Assembly (NCBI GenBank): GCA_947303905.1
Contig: CAMYZR010000148.1
Location: forward strand, 1 to 5,006
DNA: 5,006 bases
Direction of reading: 5' to 3'
From: an uncultured Atopobiaceae bacterium
GTDB lineage: Bacteria; Actinomycetota; Coriobacteriia; Coriobacteriales; Atopobiaceae
A program made the translations under genes and the position numbers. This document shows, in pieces, positions 1 to 5,006 of the stretch. Numbering within the stretch: the stretch's first letter is position 1; the number at the start of each line of letters is the position of its first letter. The notes beneath the pieces were generated by a model, which saw only the letters and a program-made list of their open reading frames with translations, was not told the origin of the DNA and made no database searches.

Positions 1-239
1 CGGGCGAGATGGAGGTCAAGGCCTGGACCATCCCCGTGGGGGCAAAGGCACCGCAGGCTGCCGGCGTGATTCACTCCGACTTCGAGCGCGGCTTCATCAA
101 GGCGCAGGTCTGCAGCTACGAGGACTACGTCGAGCTCGGTGGCGAGCAGGGTTGCAAGAACGCGGGCAAGCTGCGCATGGAGGGCAAGGAGTACGTGGTG
201 CAGGACGGCGACGTCATGCACTTCATGTTCAACGTCTAG
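1..239 (+). CDS. ychF: YchF/Obg-like ATPase, C-terminal fragment (5' end outside window)
   Basis: This is the end of the Obg-family P-loop ATPase YchF (OLA1 homologue), a cytoplasmic protein that binds ribosomes. The first complete codon is at 3, and the frame is open to the window edge, so the ATG at 9 is an internal methionine and not a start. What is visible is the TGS domain at the C terminus, with the family's conserved stretches AWTI, APQAAGVIHSDFERGFI, GKLRMEGKEYVVQDGD and the terminal FNV. The Walker A/G-domain and coiled-coil parts (about 280 residues) lie upstream of the window. The reading frame is intact to a TAG stop, and the gene is followed about 50 bases later by a strong hairpin terminator. 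Identification is by recognition of the very conserved C terminus and I regard it as secure. Confidence 0.95.
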   Translation, partial: GEMEVKAWTIPVGAKAPQAAGVIHSDFERGFIKAQVCSYEDYVELGGEQGCKNAGKLRMEGKEYVVQDGDVMHFMFNV

Positions 240-285
240 GTGCTAGATCACAGCGCGCGTTTCTCTCAGACAGACAGCCAATGAA

Positions 286-317
286 AAGCGGCCCTGAGCT
301 TCTGCTCAGGGCCGCTT
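286..317. terminator. Bidirectional intrinsic terminator between ychF and the LCP gene
   Basis: A perfect 14-bp stem (AAGCGGCCCTGAGC at 286-299 pairing with 304-317) closes a four-base TTCT loop. On the plus strand the stem is followed by TTGTCGTTT, a broken T-tract. On the minus strand it ends in TTTT, because the left arm is preceded by AAAA. It sits 47 bases after the ychF stop and 23 bases after the stop of the convergent LCP gene, so it can end both transcripts. The minus-strand T-run is the better of the two. Confidence 0.88.
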
Positions 318-339
318 GTCGTTTGCAGTGAATGTCGTG

Positions 340-1899
340 CTATGCCTCGCCATCAACAGGTGCCTCGCCTCCACCAGAATCGGCTGCGCCGGCGTCTCCG
401 CCTCCAGCGTCGCTCGTGACAACCTCGCCACCGCCGGAGTCGCTCGCGGCGGCCTCTCCGCCGCCCGAATCGCCGCTGCCAGTGTCAGCAGGTGGCTCCT
501 CGTAGGTTACGGCTGCTTCGACGGGCTCGCTATCAGCCGACGCCTCCTCTTCAGCGGATTGGTCCGGAATAGAGGAGGACTCCTCGTACGAAGCCGTCTC
601 GTCGTACGAGGAGTCCTCAGAAGTCGTGTCAGTGGACTCGGATGTTTGATCGTAATACGTGGTCTCATCGTACGAGGACGAATCGTCGTAGTAGCTTTCG
701 TCGTAGTACGAGGTTTCCTCGTAGTAGTAATCGTCACCCGAATCGTCGTAGTATGTCTCGCTCGTGCCGAGCTCATCCTCGATACCGGAGAAGGTATCGG
801 GGGAGGACTCAAGCGCGTCGACATCGCCCTCCTCCGTAGGCGGTAGGCCCTGGTCGACGCGCTGCATCATCTTGCGCCAGGCGGTGGTGTCGCAGAGCTC
901 GAACCAAGTGTCGTTGATGTACTTGGCGGTGGTGGGCTCCATGCCCATGTAGAAGTCCTTCGACGTATCCATGCCAATGAACTGCATGGCTAGCGAGACG
1001 ATGGTCTGGACGTCCATGTCGGTGCGTACGTAGGAGGCCATCGTGGAGACGGTCGTGGCAATGGTTGCCGGATCGCTTGCGAGCACGTCGTGGGCAACGG
1101 TGGAGATGACCAGACGCTGGTTTGCGGCGCGGTAGCGGTCGCCGTCGCCGAGGGCGTCATAGGCGTGACGGCAGCGGCAGAACTTGACGGCGGTCTTGCC
1201 GTCGAGGTGATGCTTGCCCTTCTTGAGCTCGAGCTTGGTGTACTGGGTGTCGATGACGTCGTAGTCAAGCTCGATGTCGATGCCGCCGATGCAGTCGACG
1301 ACTGCGGCAAGGCCGTCCATGTCGACCTCGGCATAGTGCGAGATGGGAACGCCCGCAAACTCGGAGATGACCTTCGTGGTGTAGGTCTCCTGGCCGATGG
1401 CGTATGCGGCGTTGATCTTCTGCTGGCCGTTCTCGCCAAGATCGACGAGCGTGTCACGATGAATGGAGATCAGCGTGACCTTCTTGTTCTCGGGGTCGAC
1501 GCGGGTCAGGATGATGGTGTCAGAGCGGTAGGCGCTGTCCTGGGCACCATACTTCTTGGAACGTCCCTTGTTCCTGTCGACGCCGATGAGAAGCATGTAG
1601 AAAGGCTTGCCTGCCTCTTGGGCAGTAAGTACCGTCTTGAGGTTGGCGTCAACGCGCCCCGTCAGCTTCTGGTTGATGTTGCTGACAAAAGCGGCTGCGG
1701 CCACGCCAGTGCCAAGAAGAACGGCAAGGATGGTGGCGAGTACGGTGTAGGCAATACGCTTGCGCTTGCGAGAAATCATCTTGCCACTGTAGTACTCGCC
1801 GGCGACGTTGCGCGAAAGAGACAGCTCTTCGTTGCTACCATCTTTAGGGCGCGCGTGCTTTTTACGAGCCAAGGGTCCCCCTATGGTTTGGATGAACAT
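340..1899 (-). CDS. LytR-CpsA-Psr (LCP) family cell wall polymer ligase with long acidic tail
   Basis: LCP enzymes transfer undecaprenyl-linked glycopolymers (teichoic acids, capsule, arabinogalactan or glycans on proteins) to the outer cell surface. Order of parts: basic cytoplasmic N terminus (1-48, RKRKR just before the membrane), one membrane segment (about 49-72), LCP domain (about 97-275), linker, then an acidic low-complexity tail (about 348-519). Family motifs visible: LLIGVD (103-108), RSDTIIL (125-131), SIHRDT (145-150), KINAAYA (161-167), GGIDIEL (205-211), FCRCRH (240-245) and GDRYRAANQ (253-261). The last fits GDxxRxxxQ, with Arg257 and Gln261 in the catalytic places and Asn260 where Arg is common. 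Asp108, Asp127 and Arg148 match metal and pyrophosphate-binding positions. The tail has no Lys, Arg or His. The annotated ATG has no good ribosome binding site; a TTG at 1870-1872 follows AGGGGGA and would give 510 residues. The acceptor substrate cannot be told from sequence. Confidence 0.93.
   Translation of the reverse strand: MFIQTIGGPLARKKHARPKDGSNEELSLSRNVAGEYYSGKMISRKRKRIAYTVLATILAVLLGTGVAAAAFVSNINQKLTGRVDANLKTVLTAQEAGKPFYMLLIGVDRNKGRSKKYGAQDSAYRSDTIILTRVDPENKKVTLISIHRDTLVDLGENGQQKINAAYAIGQETYTTKVISEFAGVPISHYAEVDMDGLAAVVDCIGGIDIELDYDVIDTQYTKLELKKGKHHLDGKTAVKFCRCRHAYDALGDGDRYRAANQRLVISTVAHDVLASDPATIATTVSTMASYVRTDMDVQTIVSLAMQFIGMDTSKDFYMGMEPTTAKYINDTWFELCDTTAWRKMMQRVDQGLPPTEEGDVDALESSPDTFSGIEDELGTSETYYDDSGDDYYYEETSYYDESYYDDSSSYDETTYYDQTSESTDTTSEDSSYDETASYEESSSIPDQSAEEEASADSEPVEAAVTYEEPPADTGSGDSGGGEAAASDSGGGEVVTSDAGGGDAGAADSGGGEAPVDGEA
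364..471 (-). repeat. 10-residue (30-bp) Gly-rich tandem repeat in LCP tail
   Basis: Four copies of a D-(S/A)-G-G-G-(E/D) motif begin at residues 477, 487, 497 and 507 of the LCP protein, exactly ten residues apart: DSGGGE, DSGGGE, DAGGGD, DSGGGE. The four residues between copies are small (Ala, Val, Ser, Thr, Gly). A degenerate earlier unit (DTGSGD, from residue 472) precedes them. The repeat is close to the C terminus and probably forms a flexible, negatively charged extracellular segment. No LPxTG sorting motif follows it. Confidence 0.85.
571..759 (-). repeat. Tyr/Asp/Ser-rich low-complexity block in LCP tail
   Basis: Residues 381-443 of the LCP protein are made almost only of Tyr, Asp, Glu, Ser and Thr, with 14 tyrosines by hand count, many as YY or YYY pairs. 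The DNA carries a 15-bp perfect direct repeat, CGAATCGTCGTAGTA, at 679-693 and 739-753, exactly 60 bp apart and encoding YYDDS twice. A second one, TCGTACGAGGA, occurs at 602-612 and 668-678. This suggests growth by duplication of short units. It would be an unstructured anionic, aromatic-rich segment outside the membrane; the function is unknown. Confidence 0.8.
575..618. repeat. 17-bp perfect inverted repeat inside the LCP coding sequence
   Basis: GAGGACTCCTCGTACGA at 575-591 is the exact reverse complement of 602-618, with a 10-base loop (592-601). Each arm is itself built of smaller palindromes (GAGGA-C-TCCTC and TCGTACGA). It encodes parts of EDSSYDE and SYEESS in the acidic tail. It would make a stable hairpin in the mRNA. 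There is no T-run after it, so it is not a typical terminator. It may be a by-product of repeated Glu/Ser/Tyr codons. Confidence 0.8.
1876..1882 (-). promoter_or_regulatory. Possible ribosome binding site for a TTG start of the LCP gene
   Basis: On the minus strand AGGGGGA at 1882-1876 lies three bases before a TTG codon at 1872-1870, in frame with the LCP gene. The upstream ATG (1899-1897) is preceded by TTTCCCAGCTGAAAC, which has no Shine-Dalgarno match. The spacing to TTG is short, so the evidence is suggestive only. Using the TTG removes nine residues (MFIQTIGGP) and leaves the membrane segment and LCP domain unchanged. Another in-frame ATG exists at residue 41, with a weak upstream GGCAAG. 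Confidence 0.4.
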
Positions 1900-1917
1900 G
1901 TTTCAGCTGGGAAACAT
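1898..1917. repeat. Inverted repeat ATGTTTC-N6-GAAACAT over the LCP 5' end
   Basis: ATGTTTC at 1898-1904 and GAAACAT at 1911-1917 form a 7-bp inverted repeat with a six-base spacer (AGCTGG). It overlaps the first annotated ATG of the leftward LCP gene. It has the size and symmetry of a repressor operator or a small 5' leader hairpin. If the LCP gene starts at the TTG at 1872, the element lies wholly in the leader. No regulator can be assigned. Confidence 0.4.
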
Positions 1918-2130
1918 CCAACATATTGCAGCATAACTCTTAAATGATAACGCTCAGCGCCCATAAGAGGAGTCGAACACGCGAATCGTCACGAGCTTTG
2001 CGCATGACTGCAGCGGCAATTCACCATGATTTCGGGAGCATCTACGGCTTGTTACAAGTCAATCTGACATATTCGCGGACTTTCTGGCGGCGATTACTAT
2101 GGTCTGCAAAACGTAAAGTGGAGGTGGACC
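1900..2130. other. Divergent intergenic region between LCP gene and guaA
   Basis: These 231 bases must hold the leftward LCP promoter and the rightward guaA promoter. They are more AT-rich than the genes around them. I see no good TTGACA/TATAAT pair on either strand; CATATT near 2068 is a poor -10 candidate for guaA. There is no purine riboswitch aptamer that I recognise. A CTCTTA/TAAGAG inverted repeat (1937-1942 with 1964-1969) encloses a small palindrome CGCTCAGCG (1951-1959). No credible coding sequence is present. Confidence 0.6.
2120..2125 (+). promoter_or_regulatory. Ribosome binding site of guaA
   Basis: GGAGGT lies five bases before the ATG at 2131. It is a near-ideal Shine-Dalgarno at good spacing and fixes the guaA start. 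Confidence 0.85.
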
Positions 2131-3720
2131 ATGTCGGCACGACAGGCGCATCGGTTTGTGGCGGTTCTCGATTTCGGAGCCCAATACGGGCAGTTGATTG
2201 CACGGCGCGTTCGCGACTTGCATGTGTACTCGGAGCTCGTGCCCTGCGACATCCCCGCAGATGACCTTGCGGCAATGGAGCCTGCCGCGGTCATCTTGTC
2301 TGGCGGGCCAGCGAGCGTGTACGCCGAGGACGCGCCCGACATGGACGCCCGCATCTTTGAGCTGGGTATTCCCGTGCTGGGATTCTGCTATGGCCAGCAG
2401 ATCATGGCGGTTAAGCTCGGTGGCAGCGTGGGGCATACCGAGAAGGGCGAGTATGGGCCGGCGCAGCTCGGGCGTGCGGGGCACAGCCGGCTTCTGGCGG
2501 ACACCCCCGCAGTGCAGACGGTTTGGATGAGCCACCGAGATGCGGTCAAGGAGGTGCCCGCAGGGTTCTCGATCGTGGCATCGACGGACGTCTGTCCCGT
2601 GGCGGCGATGGAATGCGCGGAGCGGAACCTCTACGCGACGCAGTTCCATCCCGAGGTGCGTCACACCGAAAACGGGCGCACCATACTCGAGAACTTCCTG
2701 TTCGACATCTGCGGACTTCAGCCCACATGGACCATGGATGGCGTCATCGACCAGAAGGTGGCCGAGATTCGTGCGCAGGTTGGGAATGGCCGCGTGATTT
2801 TGGGGCTCTCGGGCGGCGTGGACTCAAGCGTGGTGGCAGCCCTCGTGCATCGCGCCATTGGTGACCAGCTGACCTGCGTGTTCGTCAACCACGGGATGCT
2901 TCGCAAGGGCGAGCCCGAACTGGTGGAGGAAGTCTTCCGCGGGCAGTTTGACGTACCGCTGGTGCATGTGCATGCGGAGGAGCGCTATAGCGCACTTCTG
3001 GCGGGCGTCACCGACCCCGAGGAGAAGCGTCGGCGCATTGGCACCGAGTTCTGGAAGGTCTTCTTCGAGGAGGCGGAGAAGATCGGTGGCGTGGAGTACA
3101 TGGCGCAGGGCACGATCTATCCCGACATCATCGAGAGCGGTGCGCGCAAGACGGGTGGCAAGGCATCGACCATCAAGAGCCACCACAACCTGATCCCCTT
3201 CCCCGAGGGCGTGCACTTTGACCTGGTGGAACCGCTGGACCACTTCTTCAAGGACGAGGTGCGCGAGCTGGGCGTGGCGCTGGGTCTGCCAGAGGCTATG
3301 GTGTATCGCCAGCCGTTCCCGGGTCCCGGCCTTGCCATCCGGATCATCGGAGAGGTCACGCCAGAGAAGCTGGGGATTCTCAAAGAGGCGGATGCCGTGG
3401 TGCGCGAGGAGCTTGACGCCTACAACGCGGCGCTGTTTGAGGAGACGGGCGAGCGCAACAGCGAGCACAGCTGCTGGCAGTACTTTGCGGTGCTGCCGGA
3501 CATCAAGAGCGTCGGCGTGATGGGCGACGAGCGCACGTATCGCCGACCGGTGATCGTACGTGCGGTAGAGTCGAGCGATGCCATGACGGCAGACTGGGCC
3601 AAGCTGCCCTACGAGGTGCTTGCGCGCATCAGCGGGCGCATCGTGAGCGAAGTGGACGGTGTCAACCGCGTGGTCTACGACATCACACCCAAGCCGCCGG
3701 CAACGATCGAGTGGGAGTAG
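2131..3720 (+). CDS. guaA: GMP synthase (glutamine-hydrolysing)
   Basis: GuaA converts XMP to GMP using ATP and glutamine, the last step of guanine nucleotide synthesis, in the cytoplasm. The class I glutamine amidotransferase domain comes first (about 9-195): DFGAQYGQLIARRVRD (14-29), ILSGGPASVY (55-64), the nucleophile Cys86 in GFCYGQQ, MSHRD (133-137), and His173/Glu175 in QFHPEV completing the triad. The ATP pyrophosphatase domain follows, with the P-loop SGGVDSS (227-233), GTIYPDIIES (327-336) and KSHHN (349-353). The dimerisation domain starts around QPFPGPGLAIRIIGE (394-408) and ends in the invariant KPPATIEWE. At 529 residues the length is normal for the two-domain enzyme. All key residues are present, with no frameshift. 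A strong GGAGGT supports the start. It is divergent from the LCP gene and convergent with the next gene, so it is likely transcribed alone. Confidence 0.98.
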   Translation: MSARQAHRFVAVLDFGAQYGQLIARRVRDLHVYSELVPCDIPADDLAAMEPAAVILSGGPASVYAEDAPDMDARIFELGIPVLGFCYGQQIMAVKLGGSVGHTEKGEYGPAQLGRAGHSRLLADTPAVQTVWMSHRDAVKEVPAGFSIVASTDVCPVAAMECAERNLYATQFHPEVRHTENGRTILENFLFDICGLQPTWTMDGVIDQKVAEIRAQVGNGRVILGLSGGVDSSVVAALVHRAIGDQLTCVFVNHGMLRKGEPELVEEVFRGQFDVPLVHVHAEERYSALLAGVTDPEEKRRRIGTEFWKVFFEEAEKIGGVEYMAQGTIYPDIIESGARKTGGKASTIKSHHNLIPFPEGVHFDLVEPLDHFFKDEVRELGVALGLPEAMVYRQPFPGPGLAIRIIGEVTPEKLGILKEADAVVREELDAYNAALFEETGERNSEHSCWQYFAVLPDIKSVGVMGDERTYRRPVIVRAVESSDAMTADWAKLPYEVLARISGRIVSEVDGVNRVVYDITPKPPATIEWE

Positions 3721-3760
3721 CTCAGCATCAGTATCGTGAGGCGGTGGCCTTGCTAGGCTG
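3721..3760. other. Short convergent gap, no clear terminator
   Basis: Only 40 bases separate the guaA stop from the stop of the leftward gene. The one visible fold is a small GGCCT-TGCT-AGGCT stem (about 3747-3760), with a G-T pair and no T-run on either side. I cannot support an intrinsic terminator here. Transcripts of the two genes may therefore overlap at their 3' ends. Confidence 0.5.
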
Positions 3761-4876
3761 CTAGTAAACCATCGTGTCGAACTCCTCGAGGGAGACGGGG
3801 CCGAGGTATGAGCGGACAAGCTGATTCCCGTAGGCCTTGAGCCCCTCGATGAGACCGACGGTTGCCACGTTGATGGCATGGCCGTCACCAGACGTCATCA
3901 GCTGCTCGACGAAGATACCAAGGCGGGTGAGGAACGCCTCGTCATGATTGTCAAGTGCACGACGCGCGAGGGGAAGCAGCAGGTCCTCGTAGGTGAGGAA
4001 GCAGCCAGTCTCCATGCCGTCCTGCCAGGAGGTGTACTCCTCGAACTTGTCGGTGAGCTCGGGGAAGCTCTCGAGTAGGAGCCCATTGAGCTTGACTTCG
4101 CCCATGAGCTTCCCGTCTTTGTCATAGGGGAAGCTCGGCTGCACCTCGATCGGAACACCCGCCTCCTCGAGGCCGTTCTTGCGCGCAAGGACCTCGGTGG
4201 CGCGACCCGCGAAGATTGCAGCCGGGGCATCTTCTATCAGCCGCTTTGCTGCGATGTAATTGCACATCGCAATGCGAGAGACGGCTTTGAGCGCCTCCCG
4301 TGTGGGCGTGCCTCCTGGCGCGACAACGATGGTGTACTTCTGCTCGTCCTCGACTATGGGCGGCGCGTAAGTTCTCACGATGGCCCAGTTGCAGTTGGGG
4401 CAGCGTTGGCCCATGCTCGAGCCCTCGACGAAGCCCTCGAGCGGCGCACCGCACTGGGGGCATAGGTCGTCTATGCTTTCGGGGCGCTCGCCCCGGGGAA
4501 CCCACCAGCCGCAGGCATCGACGTATCCGTTGCGCTCCATGAAGGGGGCGATTGCGCGCATCAACCCAGGGCTTTTGCCTGCTGCGATGCCGTCGCGCGC
4601 CAGAACCTCGAGTGACCTCTGGCAGAGCTCCTTCTCGAGACCGAGCCACTCATCAAGCTCGTCTCCAAAGGCTTCGTCCTCATCGATGAGGTGCATGAGG
4701 TGACCCACCTTTTCGCAGGTGAGGGCTATCGCCTCGGCTAGGGACGCGTCCGTTGGACTGTCGCCAAGCTGTTTGGCAAAGACCTGAACCGCCACTCCTG
4801 GAAGCGGGTCGCCAAGCTGTGCAACTGCAGCCTTGGGAGGCGTTATCGAATTGTGCTGTGGCGACTTGTCAGTCAT
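3761..4876 (-). CDS. Uncharacterised protein: zinc ribbon + L7/L12-like domain + C-terminal helical domain
   Basis: I do not recognise a named gene. The start is secure: GGAGGGG lies five bases before the ATG. There is no signal peptide or membrane segment, so it is probably cytoplasmic and acidic. Parts: low-complexity N terminus (1-25); helical region (about 40-118); a four-Cys zinc ribbon, CPQC (139-142) and CPNC (159-162), 16 residues apart; residues about 180-245 (YTIVVAPGG, REALKAVSRIA, AAKRLIEDAPAAIF, NGLEEAGVPIEV) resembling the ribosomal protein L7/L12 C-terminal domain in its KAVR..-KEAK.LVE.AP-LEEAGA.VE pattern; and a helical C-terminal part (about 265-371, ESFPELTDKFEEY, GLIEGLKAYG, YLGP). 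The last part reminds me of a small immunity-like domain (DUF7674 type, from memory). The L7/L12-like fold is a factor- or protein-binding module on ribosomes, so a protein-binding adaptor is possible but unproven. It converges on guaA and seems monocistronic. Confidence 0.85.
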   Translation of the reverse strand: MTDKSPQHNSITPPKAAVAQLGDPLPGVAVQVFAKQLGDSPTDASLAEAIALTCEKVGHLMHLIDEDEAFGDELDEWLGLEKELCQRSLEVLARDGIAAGKSPGLMRAIAPFMERNGYVDACGWWVPRGERPESIDDLCPQCGAPLEGFVEGSSMGQRCPNCNWAIVRTYAPPIVEDEQKYTIVVAPGGTPTREALKAVSRIAMCNYIAAKRLIEDAPAAIFAGRATEVLARKNGLEEAGVPIEVQPSFPYDKDGKLMGEVKLNGLLLESFPELTDKFEEYTSWQDGMETGCFLTYEDLLLPLARRALDNHDEAFLTRLGIFVEQLMTSGDGHAINVATVGLIEGLKAYGNQLVRSYLGPVSLEEFDTMVY

Positions 4877-4881
4877 GTCGT

Positions 4882-4888
4882 CCCCTCC
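4882..4888 (-). promoter_or_regulatory. Ribosome binding site of the zinc-ribbon protein gene
   Basis: On the minus strand GGAGGGG (4888-4882) is followed by ACGAC and then ATG at 4876. The match and spacing are good and decide the start. Confidence 0.82.
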
Positions 4889-4900
4889 AATCTCGTTGCA

Positions 4901-4909
4901 ACCATAGCA
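4901..4909 (-). promoter_or_regulatory. Candidate extended -10 element for the zinc-ribbon protein gene
   Basis: TGCTATGGT on the minus strand (4909-4901) fits an extended -10 (TGn plus TAnnnT). A start site about seven bases downstream would leave a short leader of roughly 18 bases holding the ribosome binding site. There is no matching -35 at 16-18 bases, so this is weak. Confidence 0.28.
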
Positions 4910-4935
4910 GGCGTGTCCGACAACATATGCGTGGT

Positions 4936-4944
4936 TGTGGATAA
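4936..4944 (-). promoter_or_regulatory. Perfect DnaA-box 9-mer (TTATCCACA)
   Basis: TGTGGATAA on the plus strand reads TTATCCACA on the minus strand, the consensus high-affinity DnaA box. It lies in the non-coding end region (4877-5006), about 27 bases upstream of the candidate -10 of the zinc-ribbon gene. It is the only exact copy I found in the window. A single 9-mer can arise by chance, so binding is unproven. The rest of this end region shows no gene; GATAAT at 4974-4979 could be a -10 for a rightward gene beyond the window, but it lacks a -35. Confidence 0.45.
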
Positions 4945-5006
4945 CGAGACGCCCTATTTGCTACGGCACGGGAGATAATGGGGAGTGGGTACCAACATAG
5001 CTGCAG

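Noticed and set aside
316..846. A 176-codon open frame on the plus strand over the LCP tail
   Set aside because: It begins inside the terminator right arm and its Val/Arg/Leu repeats are the complement of the Tyr/Asp/Ser codons of the LCP tail.
1090..1947. A 285-codon open frame on the plus strand opposite the LCP gene
   Set aside because: It lies antisense to the conserved LCP catalytic domain, has a monotonous Val/Asp/Leu/Gly composition typical of a high-GC shadow frame, and has no family motif.
1955..2036. A tRNA-like T-loop (GTTCGACTC on the minus strand near 1970-1978)
   Set aside because: The flanking bases do not pair into a T stem and no acceptor, D or anticodon arm can be built around it.
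2040..2120. A purine riboswitch before guaA
   Set aside because: The conserved loop-loop and junction sequences are missing; only a weak 6-bp pairing (2075-2080 with 2102-2107, one G-T pair) was found.
1944..2264. A 106-codon open frame spanning the intergenic region into guaA
   Set aside because: There is no ribosome binding site, the composition is Arg/Ser/Ala-rich, and it overlaps the well-supported guaA start in another frame.
2824..3888. A 354-codon open frame on the minus strand opposite guaA
   Set aside because: It is antisense to the conserved ATP pyrophosphatase and dimerisation parts of GuaA, rich in His/Arg/Ala from reversed codons, and crosses into the next gene without any recognisable motif.
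4974..4979. GATAAT as a -10 box for a rightward gene past the window
   Set aside because: No TTGACA-like -35 lies at 15-19 bases upstream and no coding start is visible before the window ends, so it is not listed as a feature.

Overview
The window looks like ordinary chromosome from a high-GC actinobacterium. My best guess is the Coriobacteriia (Olsenella/Atopobium/Collinsella-like). This rests on GC-rich codon use, the protein flavour of GuaA and YchF, and the wall-enzyme tail; it is an impression, not a search result. No tRNA, rRNA, CRISPR array, transposase or phage gene is visible.

Layout, left to right: (1) the last ~78 codons of ychF (+), cut by the window edge; (2) a strong 14-bp hairpin serving as a bidirectional terminator for ychF (+) and the convergent next gene (-); (3) a LytR-CpsA-Psr (LCP) family wall-polymer ligase (-) with a canonical catalytic domain and an unusual ~170-residue extracellular tail that contains no Lys, Arg or His, a Tyr/Asp/Ser-rich block and an exact 10-residue Gly-rich repeat; (4) a 231-bp divergent intergenic region; (5) a complete guaA (+), GMP synthase; (6) a 40-bp convergent gap; (7) an uncharacterised 371-aa protein (-) combining a four-cysteine zinc ribbon, a segment resembling the C-terminal domain of ribosomal protein L7/L12, and a C-terminal helical domain; (8) a non-coding end region holding that gene's ribosome binding site, a possible extended -10 and a perfect DnaA-box 9-mer.

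The genes do not form one operon: strands alternate (+, -, +, -), so each is probably transcribed alone. YchF (translation-linked ATPase) and GuaA (guanine nucleotide synthesis) are housekeeping; the LCP protein works at the cell surface. The 371-aa protein is the least explained item, and its domain combination together with the LCP tail and the DnaA box are the main points for a second look. I did not find a clear novel multi-gene system.
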